This document shows positions 25,615 to 34,782 of a stretch of DNA of 64,000 bases, in pieces. How positions within the stretch are numbered: the stretch's first letter is position 1; every line of letters starts with the position of its first letter. The stretch spans positions 62,001 to 126,000 of the forward strand of contig JAVBSL010000010.1 in assembly GCA_031556725.1 (NCBI GenBank), given 5' to 3'. The notes under the pieces are model-generated. The model was not told where the DNA came from, searched no databases, and saw nothing but the letters and a program-made list of their open reading frames with translations. The stretch is from UBA935 sp031556725 (GTDB lineage Bacteria > Bacillota > Clostridia > Lachnospirales > Lachnospiraceae). Made by a program: the position numbers and the translations under genes.

Positions 25615-26340
25615 CTATTTCATAAATTGAACATATTTGTCAAGAATCTGATTCACATCACCGATTTCCATAATTCTTCCTTCATGCATCCACATAATCT
25701 GTGTACACAATTCACGAAGAGTATTAATATTGTGAGAGACAAATACAACCGTTCGCTCTTCATTTCTAATCATTCTTTTCATAAATCCATAACTCTTTTT
25801 TGCAAATTTTTCATCCCCGACACTAAGTACTTCATCAATCAAGATAATCTCTGTTTCTAAATTAGCTGTGATTGAAAATGCCAGTTTGGAGTACATACCA
25901 CTGGAATAAGTCCTTACCGGCTTGTCAATAAATTCTCCTAATTCAGAAAACTCTATAATGCCTTCCATTTTTTCATTGATCTGTTGTTTTGTAAACCCCA
26001 GCAACATACCCGACAGGATTACATTTTCGCGACCGCTTAATTCCGGCTTGAACCCCACACCGATAGACAGCAGTGATATACTATTATTCTTAATGTTAAT
26101 TGTACCTGAATCTGCCGAAAAGATTCCGGCAATTGCTCGTAAAGTCGTAGACTTTCCGCTGCCGTTTTTCCCGATTATTCCTAGAATTCCACCCTTTTCT
26201 ACTTTAAAACTAACATCCTTTACTGCCTGAAACTCTCTATTTTTTATCTTTTTTTGGCGGATAATATTTCTAATAGAATAATCTCCCAGCGTTTTGTAGT
26301 TCACACATAAATTTTCTACTTCGATCGCGTATTCACTCAT
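25615..26340 (-). CDS. wzt: Polysaccharide ABC exporter, ATP-binding subunit (Wzt/TagH-like)
   Basis: A 241-residue nucleotide-binding protein. Walker A is GKNGSGKST (about 57-65), the signature is YSSGMYSKLAFS, Walker B is IILIDEVLSVGD, and the switch histidine is in VFVSHN. The IRN/REFQAVKDVSF opening is typical of the KpsT/Wzt/TagH class that exports lipid-linked polysaccharide. It lacks the C-terminal carbohydrate-binding domain of E. coli O9a Wzt, so chain-end recognition is not expected. Its ATG overlaps the permease stop codon (TAATG), so the two subunits are coupled. Confidence 0.93.
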   Translation of the reverse strand: MSEYAIEVENLCVNYKTLGDYSIRNIIRQKKIKNREFQAVKDVSFKVEKGGILGIIGKNGSGKSTTLRAIAGIFSADSGTINIKNNSISLLSIGVGFKPELSGRENVILSGMLLGFTKQQINEKMEGIIEFSELGEFIDKPVRTYSSGMYSKLAFSITANLETEIILIDEVLSVGDEKFAKKSYGFMKRMIRNEERTVVFVSHNINTLRELCTQIMWMHEGRIMEIGDVNQILDKYVQFMK

Positions 26341-27116
26341 TACATCACCTTAACATAATTATTTTCATTCTTATATATCGTTTTAACTCCACACCAGCAA
26401 AGCAATACTGAAATCACAAACCAAACCAACAATAATTTAAAGTCAGGCGACTGACTATACATCAGGACCTTTCGCATGGATATCATCAGAAAAGCAACCG
26501 GATTAGCAGTACTCAGAATCCGATCAAAAGGTACGGGAAACCGGTCCATTGAATAAAAGATACCGGTAAAAAACATCAACATGTTCAGTAAAATTGCAAC
26601 GATATATGATAAATCTGCTACAAAAACGCCCGCATGCATTACAACGCATCCCAAACCAAATGTAAATAAAAAAAGAATCATAATAATCGGTATTATTAAA
26701 ATAACATTCCATGTTATCGGAACCCGAAAAAAAATCAGCATCGCCGCTACGATTCCAAATGAGATACACATTTTATAACCATTCACCAGCATATCGCTCA
26801 ACAGAAGTATGAACTTGGGAATATATACCTTTGTAATCGTTGTTTCATTATCTTTGATAATTTTCACGCTGCCGGAGATACATTTACTGAAAAAGGTCCA
26901 CATAGTATTGCCCGAAAAAATAAATATGGGAAAATACTGTTCAGTTGCTTTAAACACTCCTGCAAAAATAATTACATATATAAGCATAAAACAAAAAGGT
27001 TCCAAAATCCACCATAACCAATCCAAATATGAGTTACTGATTTCAGACTTCAATTCGGCTTTTGCTGCATAGACCATATAATCAAAATATTTTTTAATAT
27101 CATTCACAAAACGCAT
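26340..27116 (-). CDS. wzm: Polysaccharide ABC exporter, permease subunit (Wzm/TagG-like)
   Basis: A 258-residue ABC-2 type permease with six predicted transmembrane segments. The N-terminal amphipathic part reads YMVYAAKAELKSEISNSYLD, ahead of LDWLWWILEPFCFMLIY, the usual start of Wzm/TagG proteins. It forms the channel with the downstream ATPase. The ATG at 27114-27116 is chosen because GGTGGTGAT precedes it; an ATG six codons upstream has no ribosome binding site. It lies 21 bases after the aminotransferase gene, among amino-sugar genes, suggesting the exported chain contains those sugars. Confidence 0.92.
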   Translation of the reverse strand: MRFVNDIKKYFDYMVYAAKAELKSEISNSYLDWLWWILEPFCFMLIYVIIFAGVFKATEQYFPIFIFSGNTMWTFFSKCISGSVKIIKDNETTITKVYIPKFILLLSDMLVNGYKMCISFGIVAAMLIFFRVPITWNVILIIPIIMILFLFTFGLGCVVMHAGVFVADLSYIVAILLNMLMFFTGIFYSMDRFPVPFDRILSTANPVAFLMISMRKVLMYSQSPDFKLLLVWFVISVLLCWCGVKTIYKNENNYVKVM

Positions 27117-27137
27117 AATTAATATCACCACCATTAT

Positions 27138-28247
27138 CTAATAAGCATTCAGTACATCCACAATATAGTTTACCTCTTCCGTTATCATTCCTGGATATAA
27201 TGGAATGCTTACCTCGCATCGGCAAATCATTTCTGTCACTGGATAATCCATCATATCCCAGTCAAACTCCAGGTATGCATCTTGCTGGGGAATTGGAATC
27301 GGATAATGAACGTTTGATGCAATCCCTTTCCCTTTCAAGTAGTCTATCAATTGCTGCCTATCCTCACACAATAGTGGATAGATATGAAATACATGACTGT
27401 TTTCTTCTCCTGCTTTTACTACCGGCAGTACAAACTTATCATTTTTTATTCCCTTATTAAAAACCTGCGCAATCTGTTTTCTTTGTTCATTGCACTCTGT
27501 CAGTTTGCTTAACTTAATGTCTAATAAAGCCGCTTGTATTTCATCTAAACGGGAATTACATCCTTTGAACTGATGATTATACTTCTCAAAAGAGCCATAA
27601 TTACATAAAGCCCGAATCTTGTCCGCAAGATCCTTGTCATTGGTTGTTACTGCCCCGCCGTCACCTAGTGCTCCCAAGTTTTTCCCTGGGTAAAAGCTGA
27701 ATGCCGCCGCATCACCCATGTTTCCGGTTCTTTTTCCCTGGTACTCCGCTCCATGGGCTTGTGCCGCATCTTCAATTACTTTCAATCCATATTTTCCTGC
27801 CAGTGCTAATATTCTATCCATCTGAGCCGTTCTTCCATACAGATGAACCGCTATAATAGCTTTGGTCTTGCTGGTAATTTTTTCTTCAATCCTATCAACG
27901 TCAATGTTATAACTTTCCCGATCAGCATCCACCAACACCGGTGTTGCCCCTACATAGCTTACGGCTAATACCGTTGCAATAAAAGTATTTGCCGGAACGA
28001 TTACTTCATCACCGGCACCAATATCATAAGCCTCTAATATCACTCGGATTGCATCTAAGCCATTTCCCACACCAATACAATGCTTTGCACCGCAGAACTG
28101 AGCAAAGTTTTTTTCAAAAATCGCGCATTCTTCACCCTGAATAAACCATTCTTTGTCTAAAACCTCGGTAAACTTGTCCCGTAGTTCTTTCTTTATGGGG
28201 TCATGTACCGTTTCTAACTTTAAATAAGGAATATTCATCTCTTTCAT
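27138..28247 (-). CDS. DegT-family aminotransferase, FdtB/QdtB-like
   Basis: A 369-residue PLP enzyme with VIEDAAQAHGAEY for cofactor binding and AFSFYPGKNLGALGDGGAV carrying the PLP lysine, the pattern of dTDP-3-amino-3,6-dideoxyhexose aminotransferases. The ketoisomerase gene upstream overlaps it by one base or stands next to it, which strongly supports a dTDP-Fuc3N or dTDP-Qui3N pathway. It is a paralog of the protein at 498-1598. AAGGAG lies about eight bases before the ATG. The dTDP-4-keto-6-deoxyglucose precursor genes (rmlA/rmlB) are not in the window. Confidence 0.9.
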   Translation of the reverse strand: MKEMNIPYLKLETVHDPIKKELRDKFTEVLDKEWFIQGEECAIFEKNFAQFCGAKHCIGVGNGLDAIRVILEAYDIGAGDEVIVPANTFIATVLAVSYVGATPVLVDADRESYNIDVDRIEEKITSKTKAIIAVHLYGRTAQMDRILALAGKYGLKVIEDAAQAHGAEYQGKRTGNMGDAAAFSFYPGKNLGALGDGGAVTTNDKDLADKIRALCNYGSFEKYNHQFKGCNSRLDEIQAALLDIKLSKLTECNEQRKQIAQVFNKGIKNDKFVLPVVKAGEENSHVFHIYPLLCEDRQQLIDYLKGKGIASNVHYPIPIPQQDAYLEFDWDMMDYPVTEMICRCEVSIPLYPGMITEEVNYIVDVLNAY

Positions 28248-28651
28248 TATCCTTGCTCCTTTATGTATTCCAGAAACCGATTATAGTCTCTGATATAATC
28301 CCTTTCATCATATAATTCTGATGCCAGAACCAACAATACCGTTCCTTCAGAAAAATCGTACATAGTCCGCCAAATATTGGATTCGATTACCAACCCTTCA
28401 TTTATTTTATCTAACAAGACTTCCACTTTATCCGTTCCATCATCCAGCCCAATCTTACAAGAGCCATTTACGCAAATCAACACCTGTTTTAAATATTTAT
28501 GTGCATGATGCCCGCGCACCACATTTGGCAGAGTATTCGCCAAATAGTAAACTCGCTTGATTTCAAAAGGTAAGTTTTTGTATTCTTCTATGGCCACAAG
28601 CTCTCCCCTGTCATCTCCTTTTATATCAAAAAAAATCTTTTTTATCTCCAT
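28247..28651 (-). CDS. FdtA/QdtA-like sugar 3,4-ketoisomerase (cupin)
   Basis: A 134-residue single-domain cupin. The active-site strand reads NVVRGHHAHKYLKQVLICVNGS, with the paired histidines of the WxcM/FdtA family, and DDRGELVAIE near the start is also typical. It converts dTDP-4-keto-6-deoxyglucose to the 3-keto isomer used by the aminotransferase just downstream. Whether the product is galacto (FdtA) or gluco (QdtA) cannot be decided by eye. The ATG at 28649-28651 follows GGGAG; a GTG six codons earlier is the alternative. Confidence 0.92.
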   Translation of the reverse strand: MEIKKIFFDIKGDDRGELVAIEEYKNLPFEIKRVYYLANTLPNVVRGHHAHKYLKQVLICVNGSCKIGLDDGTDKVEVLLDKINEGLVIESNIWRTMYDFSEGTVLLVLASELYDERDYIRDYNRFLEYIKEQG

Positions 28652-28652
28652 G

Positions 28653-30098
28653 TTACACTTTTCTCCCACTTCTCACAATATTATAAAATAATCCTTTTGT
28701 AAATCTAATTGGCACATATGGTAGTGCAAAAAAAACACCTTTTCGGCAAAACAAACCGTTATATTCTCCTTTCGTCATCCGTTCTAATGTAATCCGGCGC
28801 ATTTTCTCTACATTACGTTCTTCCCACTCGACTGGACGTTCACTCTTCGAATCAGTCATAATTTTCTGCAACTGTCTTCGAAATACCTCCGGATTGCTAA
28901 TTCCTTTTAATACACATTTTTCCCTTTCTTCCAAATATCTCGGATTTTCCAGCAATCTGGCTATCTCCTGGCACAATACATCTGCGTCCTTAAAATACCA
29001 GATATCTTTTCCGCCATCTGCTGTCTGTTCGCCAATTACCTCTTCGCCCCCCAACGTAATAGGTAACTTCCCGGCTGCCACAGCGTATTGTGTCATCATT
29101 CCACCAAAGTATGGATAAGTAGATAGATAAAAATAACATCTCTGCATAATTTCATAGAAGTCCGAACGTTCTACATCATAATACACCCTTTGAGGATATT
29201 TTACCATCAATTTGTTAATTTCTGTTGTATCCCCTGCACCTGTATAATAGAAAATAGTATCCTTATCCGCTTTCAAAATAAACTCTACAATTTGGTAATA
29301 TAGGTTCCCCTCACCAAATGTCTTATACAAAAAACCACCAGAATAGATAACTTTCTTTCCCTTCTCATCAAATGGAAATCCTTTGAACACGACCTCTGGA
29401 ATCTGTGGATAAAAAGGTAGTACCACAAGTTGTTCCTTGTTTATCTTTCTTTCCTGAAAGGAAATATCGGCACCGTAATTTCGAAATTCCACAAAGATAT
29501 CGGCCGCATTCCTGCCCAGCCAAAAGGCGTGATCTGTAAGATTAATCAAATAGCGTTTTATCTTACCTTGATATTGAGAAAAAGCACTTACTGCAACCAC
29601 ATCATCCGGTGTAATATAGAGAAATGCGTGCTCTGCTCCACACTCGTCAATAATCGAAATTAACTCTTTAATCTGATCCAAATACTTTCGTTGTTTTAAA
29701 TAAATGATTCGATCTCCTAATTCCCCGCGTAGCCTGGGAATCGTCTCTGCTTTTTCATAACGAGTGATATAACTGATATCATAACCCAACTCCAATAGGG
29801 CCTTCACATAGATTAGCATCAACCCACGATCTTCATTACCAAATCCGTCAAAAAAAATAACGTGATTTTTTTTACTTTGGTATGGTTTCCTTTCTCCAGC
29901 AATATTGCGACCCATTTCTATTAATACTTCTTCCAATTTATCATCATAAAATTTTTGATTAACGGTGTACATAAGACCAGCAAGCAGATATATCAGTCTT
30001 AATGTCTTTTCAAATAAGCCCTTCTTAAACAATTTGCCTGCTGCTCTTTTTAATTTCTCATAATCTTTTTCTATGCCAATCCACTTCAACTCTTTCAC
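28653..30098 (-). CDS. GT-B glycosyltransferase (GT4-like)
   Basis: A 481-residue protein. An N-terminal alpha-helical segment of about 70 residues precedes the GT-B core, which begins NHVIFFDGFGNEDRGLMLIY. The donor half has KVIYSGGFLYKTFGEGN, FYYTGAGDTTEI and YFGGMMTQYAVAAGKLPITL, matching the GT4 donor loop where a small acidic residue usually marks the sugar site. The C-terminus is basic and may touch the membrane. The GTG start is supported by GAGGAA about nine bases upstream. Sugar unknown. Confidence 0.72.
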   Translation of the reverse strand: MKELKWIGIEKDYEKLKRAAGKLFKKGLFEKTLRLIYLLAGLMYTVNQKFYDDKLEEVLIEMGRNIAGERKPYQSKKNHVIFFDGFGNEDRGLMLIYVKALLELGYDISYITRYEKAETIPRLRGELGDRIIYLKQRKYLDQIKELISIIDECGAEHAFLYITPDDVVAVSAFSQYQGKIKRYLINLTDHAFWLGRNAADIFVEFRNYGADISFQERKINKEQLVVLPFYPQIPEVVFKGFPFDEKGKKVIYSGGFLYKTFGEGNLYYQIVEFILKADKDTIFYYTGAGDTTEINKLMVKYPQRVYYDVERSDFYEIMQRCYFYLSTYPYFGGMMTQYAVAAGKLPITLGGEEVIGEQTADGGKDIWYFKDADVLCQEIARLLENPRYLEEREKCVLKGISNPEVFRRQLQKIMTDSKSERPVEWEERNVEKMRRITLERMTKGEYNGLFCRKGVFFALPYVPIRFTKGLFYNIVRSGRKV

Positions 30099-30131
30099 AC
30101 GTTACTTCCTCACGCATTATAACCATGTCTG

Positions 30132-31082
30132 TTATTTTTTATGTATAATTCTTTTATCAACTTCATACCTCGGTCTATGCTTTGTTTCCATATATATTTT
30201 TCCTATATATTCTCCAACAATTCCAAGGCTAAGTAACTGAATTCCACCTAGCAACCATACTGGTGCTACTATACTTGTCCAACCCGACACTGTTCCCTTT
30301 TGTAAAAACACAATAAGAGCATATAAAAGCATAACAACGCTTAAACCAAAGAAAAAAATCCCACATGCAGCGATCATTTGAAGAGGCCGAACAGAAAATG
30401 ACGTTATACCGTCTGTTGCGAGCCGCAACATTTTCCTTAATGAATATTTCGATGTACCAGCCAGTCGCGGTTTCTCTTCATACTCTAAAATCGTGTTATT
30501 AAAACCAATTAAAGGGATAATCCCCCTAAGGTATAAATTTACTTCTTCATATTTATCTAATGCATTTAATGCCTTTGAACTCATCAATCTATAATCTGCA
30601 TGATTCTTTATTACCTTTGCCCCAGATAATTGCATAATATCATAAAAAGCGTTTCCTGAGGCACCTTTAAGAAACCCTCCTCCTGCTCTGCTTTTCCTTA
30701 CTCCGTAAACAATTTCATATCCTTGCTCAAACCTTTCGATAAAATGTGGAATTGCATTTATATCATGCTGCAAATCTGCATCCAGTGTTATTACCGCATC
30801 ACACATATCTTTTACTTCCAGCATACCTGCAATCAGTGCGTTCTGGTGTCCACTATTGCGCGCAAGGCTAATTGCACAAAATATTTCGTCTGCAGCACAT
30901 ATCCTTTCCAGCAGTTTCCATGTGATATCCGTAGAACCATCATTAACAAAATACACTTTACTTAAAGGCGTAACGATTTTACTCTCCTGCATTTCATGCA
31001 TTAATTTTGCTAGTTCTATCGCACTATTTTCTATACATTCTTCTTCGTTAAAACAAGGCAAAACCAAATAAATTGTTTTCAT
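30132..31082 (-). CDS. GtrB-like polyprenyl-phosphate glycosyltransferase
   Basis: A 316-residue GT2 with two C-terminal transmembrane helices (about 230-255 and 265-290). The GT-A part reads KTIYLVLPCFNEEE, VNDGSTDITW and TLDADLQHDINAIPHF, and the family's RKSRAGGGFLKG and SLRKMLRLATDGITSFS follow. These proteins make undecaprenyl-phosphate-glucose (GtrB) or similar donors. The GtrII gene directly upstream, 14 bases away, supplies the matching outside transferase. The ATG at 31080-31082 has AAGGAA nine bases before it; an upstream TTG is rejected. Confidence 0.93.
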   Translation of the reverse strand: MKTIYLVLPCFNEEECIENSAIELAKLMHEMQESKIVTPLSKVYFVNDGSTDITWKLLERICAADEIFCAISLARNSGHQNALIAGMLEVKDMCDAVITLDADLQHDINAIPHFIERFEQGYEIVYGVRKSRAGGGFLKGASGNAFYDIMQLSGAKVIKNHADYRLMSSKALNALDKYEEVNLYLRGIIPLIGFNNTILEYEEKPRLAGTSKYSLRKMLRLATDGITSFSVRPLQMIAACGIFFFGLSVVMLLYALIVFLQKGTVSGWTSIVAPVWLLGGIQLLSLGIVGEYIGKIYMETKHRPRYEVDKRIIHKK

Positions 31083-31095
31083 CACTACATTTCCT

Positions 31096-32634
31096 TTATC
31101 TACTATTTTCTCCAAGTTTTACTATCACTTTTTCGTCTATAATTTTAATTGAACCACAATCTGGATATGTTGGCATTTGATTGATTTCACTCCAGTCTTC
31201 TATTTCAGCCTCAGATATTATAACTGGTGAAAATCCACAATGATAACGCATAAACTCCACATATGCGTAATCATTAATCCAACTCTCTAAATCCTCTCTA
31301 ACTATCCAAAGAATATTTACTTTATATCTATCATTTGTTGTTATGGTCAAATCTGTAACATTGCCTGCACCTACGTATACAACCGGATAATCGTCTTTAT
31401 ACCCATCACTGCTTTTTATTTGCGTAATTAATGTTGTATAATACGAAATCGTCTGTTCCTGCAGAAACGCCGACTTCATATACGCCACATTCGCAATATA
31501 TGTAAAATACACAAAACTAATTATTGTACCAGCCAGTATGACCCCCTTAACTATTTTGAACTTTATTCCTTTTGCATGCTCTTTATTCAGCTCTAATAAA
31601 TATAGTGATAATATCCAAATAAAAACAAGGGGATACCTCATTAGTGAATATATGTAAGTAGTTTCAGTTGTCATGGGATATATTATATTCATACCTAACG
31701 GTATCACTAGTACTATTCCCAGATAAATAAGTTTAATTAATATAGACTTAATTTTAATAAAAATATATAGTAAATTAAAAAGAATAGCAATACTTAAAAC
31801 ACTGACCACCATGTTTAAAGCAGTTCCGCCTAATACGTCTCCTGTATTACCTGAAATAAACTTGCCAAAATTACTATAGGCATAGCCTGCTCTTTTAATA
31901 ATATCCCCTACAGATATCTTTCCTATTGTATCGATACCCTGATACGCTGTCAGTTCTCCACTGTACCCGCGAAGAGAAATCTTTAAACAAATAATATACG
32001 AAACCATACCCAATACCTGAACCATGCCATGCTTCATAATTATATTTATTATCTTTTTTGGATTGTCATTTATCTGGCATTCCCGAAGCAATATAAAAAG
32101 AACAAGCACTATTCCTACACCGAAATAAGCTTGATAAATACCTAAAGACAGTGTAATACAAATGATTCCCCCTATACCACCAATCCAAATATTGCATTTT
32201 TCCACCAACCATACAGCCAATACACATAAAAACAGTGCAAAGAAAAAGCAGCCCGCATTAAACATAAAATAAAATGTTGAAGTAATTACAGGAAATGTTA
32301 CAAATATAGCTCCTGCGACCATACAGCTAATCAACTCATCGATTTTCAAAATATCAATTATTATACATGCCATTAATGCTATAAACAGTATTGATATTCC
32401 TCCCCCCCACAAAGGCATACTATACTTTCCAACACTCTTACTCAGCATCTCATAAATAACTTCCAAAAACCATCTTCCTGATGTACGTCCGCCTCCTACA
32501 CTAAACAAAGTACCTATATCATCATGAAAAGAAATTTTGTTTGTTAACATAAAACCATGTGCTATAATTCCACTAAAAATTGCTGCTAAAAATGTTACCT
32601 TATACTTTTTTTCCGCGATATAGTTAATAAACAT
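31096..32634 (-). CDS. GtrII-family membrane glucosyltransferase
   Basis: A 512-residue membrane protein with about ten transmembrane segments and a soluble C-terminal tail of about 110 residues. After helix 1 it has LTNKISFHDDIGTLFSVGGG, then GRWFLEVI, the GtrII motif in which the acidic pair is likely catalytic. Its tail (YPVVYVGAG and the ending DCGSIKIIDEKVIVKL) matches that of the 43915 protein. It should transfer the sugar made by the adjacent GtrB-like enzyme onto an exported glycan. The GTG one codon earlier is not preferred; GGAGG lies about ten bases before the ATG. First gene behind the promoter at 32662-32690. The gene is very AT-rich. Confidence 0.88.
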   Translation of the reverse strand: MFINYIAEKKYKVTFLAAIFSGIIAHGFMLTNKISFHDDIGTLFSVGGGRTSGRWFLEVIYEMLSKSVGKYSMPLWGGGISILFIALMACIIIDILKIDELISCMVAGAIFVTFPVITSTFYFMFNAGCFFFALFLCVLAVWLVEKCNIWIGGIGGIICITLSLGIYQAYFGVGIVLVLFILLRECQINDNPKKIINIIMKHGMVQVLGMVSYIICLKISLRGYSGELTAYQGIDTIGKISVGDIIKRAGYAYSNFGKFISGNTGDVLGGTALNMVVSVLSIAILFNLLYIFIKIKSILIKLIYLGIVLVIPLGMNIIYPMTTETTYIYSLMRYPLVFIWILSLYLLELNKEHAKGIKFKIVKGVILAGTIISFVYFTYIANVAYMKSAFLQEQTISYYTTLITQIKSSDGYKDDYPVVYVGAGNVTDLTITTNDRYKVNILWIVREDLESWINDYAYVEFMRYHCGFSPVIISEAEIEDWSEINQMPTYPDCGSIKIIDEKVIVKLGENSR

Positions 32635-32661
32635 CACTGTACCTCCATTTTCATCTTGTCA

Positions 32662-32690
32662 AGTATAGCATATATTAAGGCTATTTTCAA
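32662..32690 (-). promoter_or_regulatory. Strong candidate sigma-A promoter
   Basis: On the minus strand, TTGAAA (32685-32690), 17 bases, then TATACT (32662-32667), with TGC just before it as an extended -10. It sits 28 bases upstream of the GtrII ATG, in the only gap between the GT4 gene and the GtrB/GtrII module. Confidence 0.75.
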
Positions 32691-32716
32691 TTGATTCTTA
32701 CAGATGGTATTTCATC

Positions 32717-33910
32717 CTATTTTTGGTATAATTCCACTACTTTTTTAGTCATTTTATCAACGGAATGCTTCTGGCCTTCCATTACCACTAAGTTTGCTTC
32801 GATTCCCCTTTCCTCTATCATTTTGATTGCTCTGCGGTAATCTTCACTTTCATGTTGACCCATTATTATCCCATTCTTGTCATTCACCAGTTCCCGTACA
32901 GCACTTGTGTCCCGTACAATTACCGGAGTTCCGCATGCCATCGCTTCTACTGTCACCAGTGAAAATGACTCTTCTTCTGAGGGATTAATAAAAATATGTG
33001 CCGCCGAGTATATTTCCGCCAGTTCATTCATATCTTCGGTTCTCTTAATTCCAATTATATTCTTCGGCATCTTCCGGATTTGTTTAGCCGAAAGACCTAC
33101 CAACACAATGACATATTCTGCTGGAATAACTTCTGATAAATTAATAAAGTCCTTAAGTCCCTTATCTAACATCCAGTTAGCCGCAACACCCAATAATATC
33201 TTTTTCTCCTCCGGTATCCGGTACTTTTCTCTAATCAGCGTATCTTCTCTCTTCCTGAAAATCGATAAATCAATTCCATTGGAGATAATATAAAGGGGAT
33301 AGTCCCTCATAAATGACTGTTCCACCATTTCTTTCATCCAATTAGAAGGAACAATAATCGATAGATTTTTCAGATTGCTAAACCACCTTTTTTTAACGTA
33401 ATAATTCGATTTGGAGGAATCAAAAAACCAGCTGATTGGATATTGTTTTTTATTAGGGCAATCAAAACATTCTTTTTTCCACTTATCACAACCGGCCTTT
33501 ACAAAATGAGCGCAATGTCCTGTAAATGGCCAGCAGTCATGAAACGTCCAGAAAATCTTTCCCTGAAACTCATTTCCCAGATATTGAAATAGCAAGGGCA
33601 GATTCAGATAATAACCATGCAAATTATGCAAATGGATTATATCCGGCTGCTCTTGCCGTAATCTTTTTATGATCTTTCTGGTACTGAAATAAGAACCATA
33701 TCCCTGCTTATCAAATACTGTATTAATAAATACATGTGTCCAAAAGGAGAAGAATCCACCGTATCTTTCACATCTTGGCGATTGATATACCTGTCGTCTG
33801 CCCACAAACGAGATTGTTTCAAATCCGGCCTTTTCCGCTTCTATTTGGATTGCCTGCATAATTTTTCCGGTGCCGCCGTTGCACACCGTATTAATTTGCA
33901 CTAATTTCAT
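32717..33910 (-). CDS. GT4 glycosyltransferase
   Basis: A 397-residue GT-B enzyme. The N-terminal half reads KLVQINTVCNGGTGKIMQ (glycine-rich acceptor loop), PDIIHLHNLHGYYLN and TFHDCWPFTGHCAHF, with a cysteine-rich stretch (CDKWKKECFDCPNKK) that is common in this GT4 subgroup. The donor half has GVAANWMLDKGLKDF and NPSEEESFSLVTVEAMACGTP, with the E-x7-E motif. AAGGGCGG lies nine bases before the ATG at 33908-33910; upstream ATG codons at 33916 and 33919 are too close to it. The last gene of its transcript before the 32.66 kb promoter. Confidence 0.9.
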   Translation of the reverse strand: MKLVQINTVCNGGTGKIMQAIQIEAEKAGFETISFVGRRQVYQSPRCERYGGFFSFWTHVFINTVFDKQGYGSYFSTRKIIKRLRQEQPDIIHLHNLHGYYLNLPLLFQYLGNEFQGKIFWTFHDCWPFTGHCAHFVKAGCDKWKKECFDCPNKKQYPISWFFDSSKSNYYVKKRWFSNLKNLSIIVPSNWMKEMVEQSFMRDYPLYIISNGIDLSIFRKREDTLIREKYRIPEEKKILLGVAANWMLDKGLKDFINLSEVIPAEYVIVLVGLSAKQIRKMPKNIIGIKRTEDMNELAEIYSAAHIFINPSEEESFSLVTVEAMACGTPVIVRDTSAVRELVNDKNGIIMGQHESEDYRRAIKMIEERGIEANLVVMEGQKHSVDKMTKKVVELYQK

Positions 33911-33925
33911 TCCCATCATCCGCCC

Positions 33926-34780
33926 TTACTCTTCAGATAAATAGTTTCTATATATCTCAGCTGCTGCAATAATCAGCTTCATCTTACGACGTATCAGTTC
34001 TCTTCTACTGCCTGTCAGGCTTTTCGTTGCCCTTCCTTCCATATGCAGCACCTCTATGTCGGGTTGGTAAATCATTTTTTTCCGGTGACGCATACACCAT
34101 ATATAAAGTAGGTTTTCTTCATAGTAAAACTCTGTTTCAATGGGGAAAATCCGGTCTGCTCCATCTGTAAAGTCCTTAGAATAAATCAAACAGGCTCCGG
34201 TCAGGCACACATCATGCCGAAGTTTTTCGTATCCCTGCACACTCTTCTTTCCATTTCGGCTAAAATAAAGTTCCATAAGCGGATATGAAAGTGCATAATA
34301 TTTTAAAGCAATTCGGTTTAATCTGATGCTTCGACTTACCTGCTGCTGGGTTGCTGCTGTTTCTCCTAGCGGACTCTGATGTATCTTTTTGATCGGATTG
34401 TAAATATCCGGTCCCATCAACGAGAAATGATTTTGCCGGTAGGTACCTTCTATCCTGGCAATAAAATCCTTTTGGGGAAATTCAATATCATTATTAGCTA
34501 CAATCAAAAATAATGGATTCTCGTTTTCTTTTATATATTGATATCCTGCATTATTTCCTCTGGAAAAACCAGTATTGGTGGTCTGCTGTAATACAACCAC
34601 CGCATCATCTTTATCAAATAACTGCTCCAGCTCTTTTCCGCTTTGATTGGGCGAAGCATTATCGACTATTACAATCCTGATTCTTTCCTGCTCGTCCAAT
34701 GCTTTAATAGATTGTACACATCGCATCGTTTCCGCTATTGTATTATAATGTAAGATTAGAAAACAAATATCTTTTATCAT
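33926..34780 (-). CDS. GT2 glycosyltransferase, WbbL/rhamnosyltransferase-like
   Basis: A 284-residue GT-A enzyme without membrane helices. It opens KDICFLILHYNT and has VDNASPNQSG, NTGFSRGNNAGYQY and VANNDIEFP (the D-x-D equivalent is NND). RHDVCLTGACLIYSKDF and FFYYEENL-type acidic residues follow. The NTGFSRGNNAG form is seen in rhamnosyltransferase-like GT2 proteins, so rhamnose is plausible but not shown. The ATG at 34778-34780 stands two bases after the preceding stop codon. Confidence 0.85.
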   Translation of the reverse strand: MIKDICFLILHYNTIAETMRCVQSIKALDEQERIRIVIVDNASPNQSGKELEQLFDKDDAVVVLQQTTNTGFSRGNNAGYQYIKENENPLFLIVANNDIEFPQKDFIARIEGTYRQNHFSLMGPDIYNPIKKIHQSPLGETAATQQQVSRSIRLNRIALKYYALSYPLMELYFSRNGKKSVQGYEKLRHDVCLTGACLIYSKDFTDGADRIFPIETEFYYEENLLYIWCMRHRKKMIYQPDIEVLHMEGRATKSLTGSRRELIRRKMKLIIAAAEIYRNYLSEE

Positions 34781-34782
34781 AG

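Noticed and set aside
30099..30131. TATAAT-like sequence ahead of the GT4 gene at 28653
   Set aside because: No acceptable -35 hexamer lies 16-18 bases upstream and the extended TGn is out of register.
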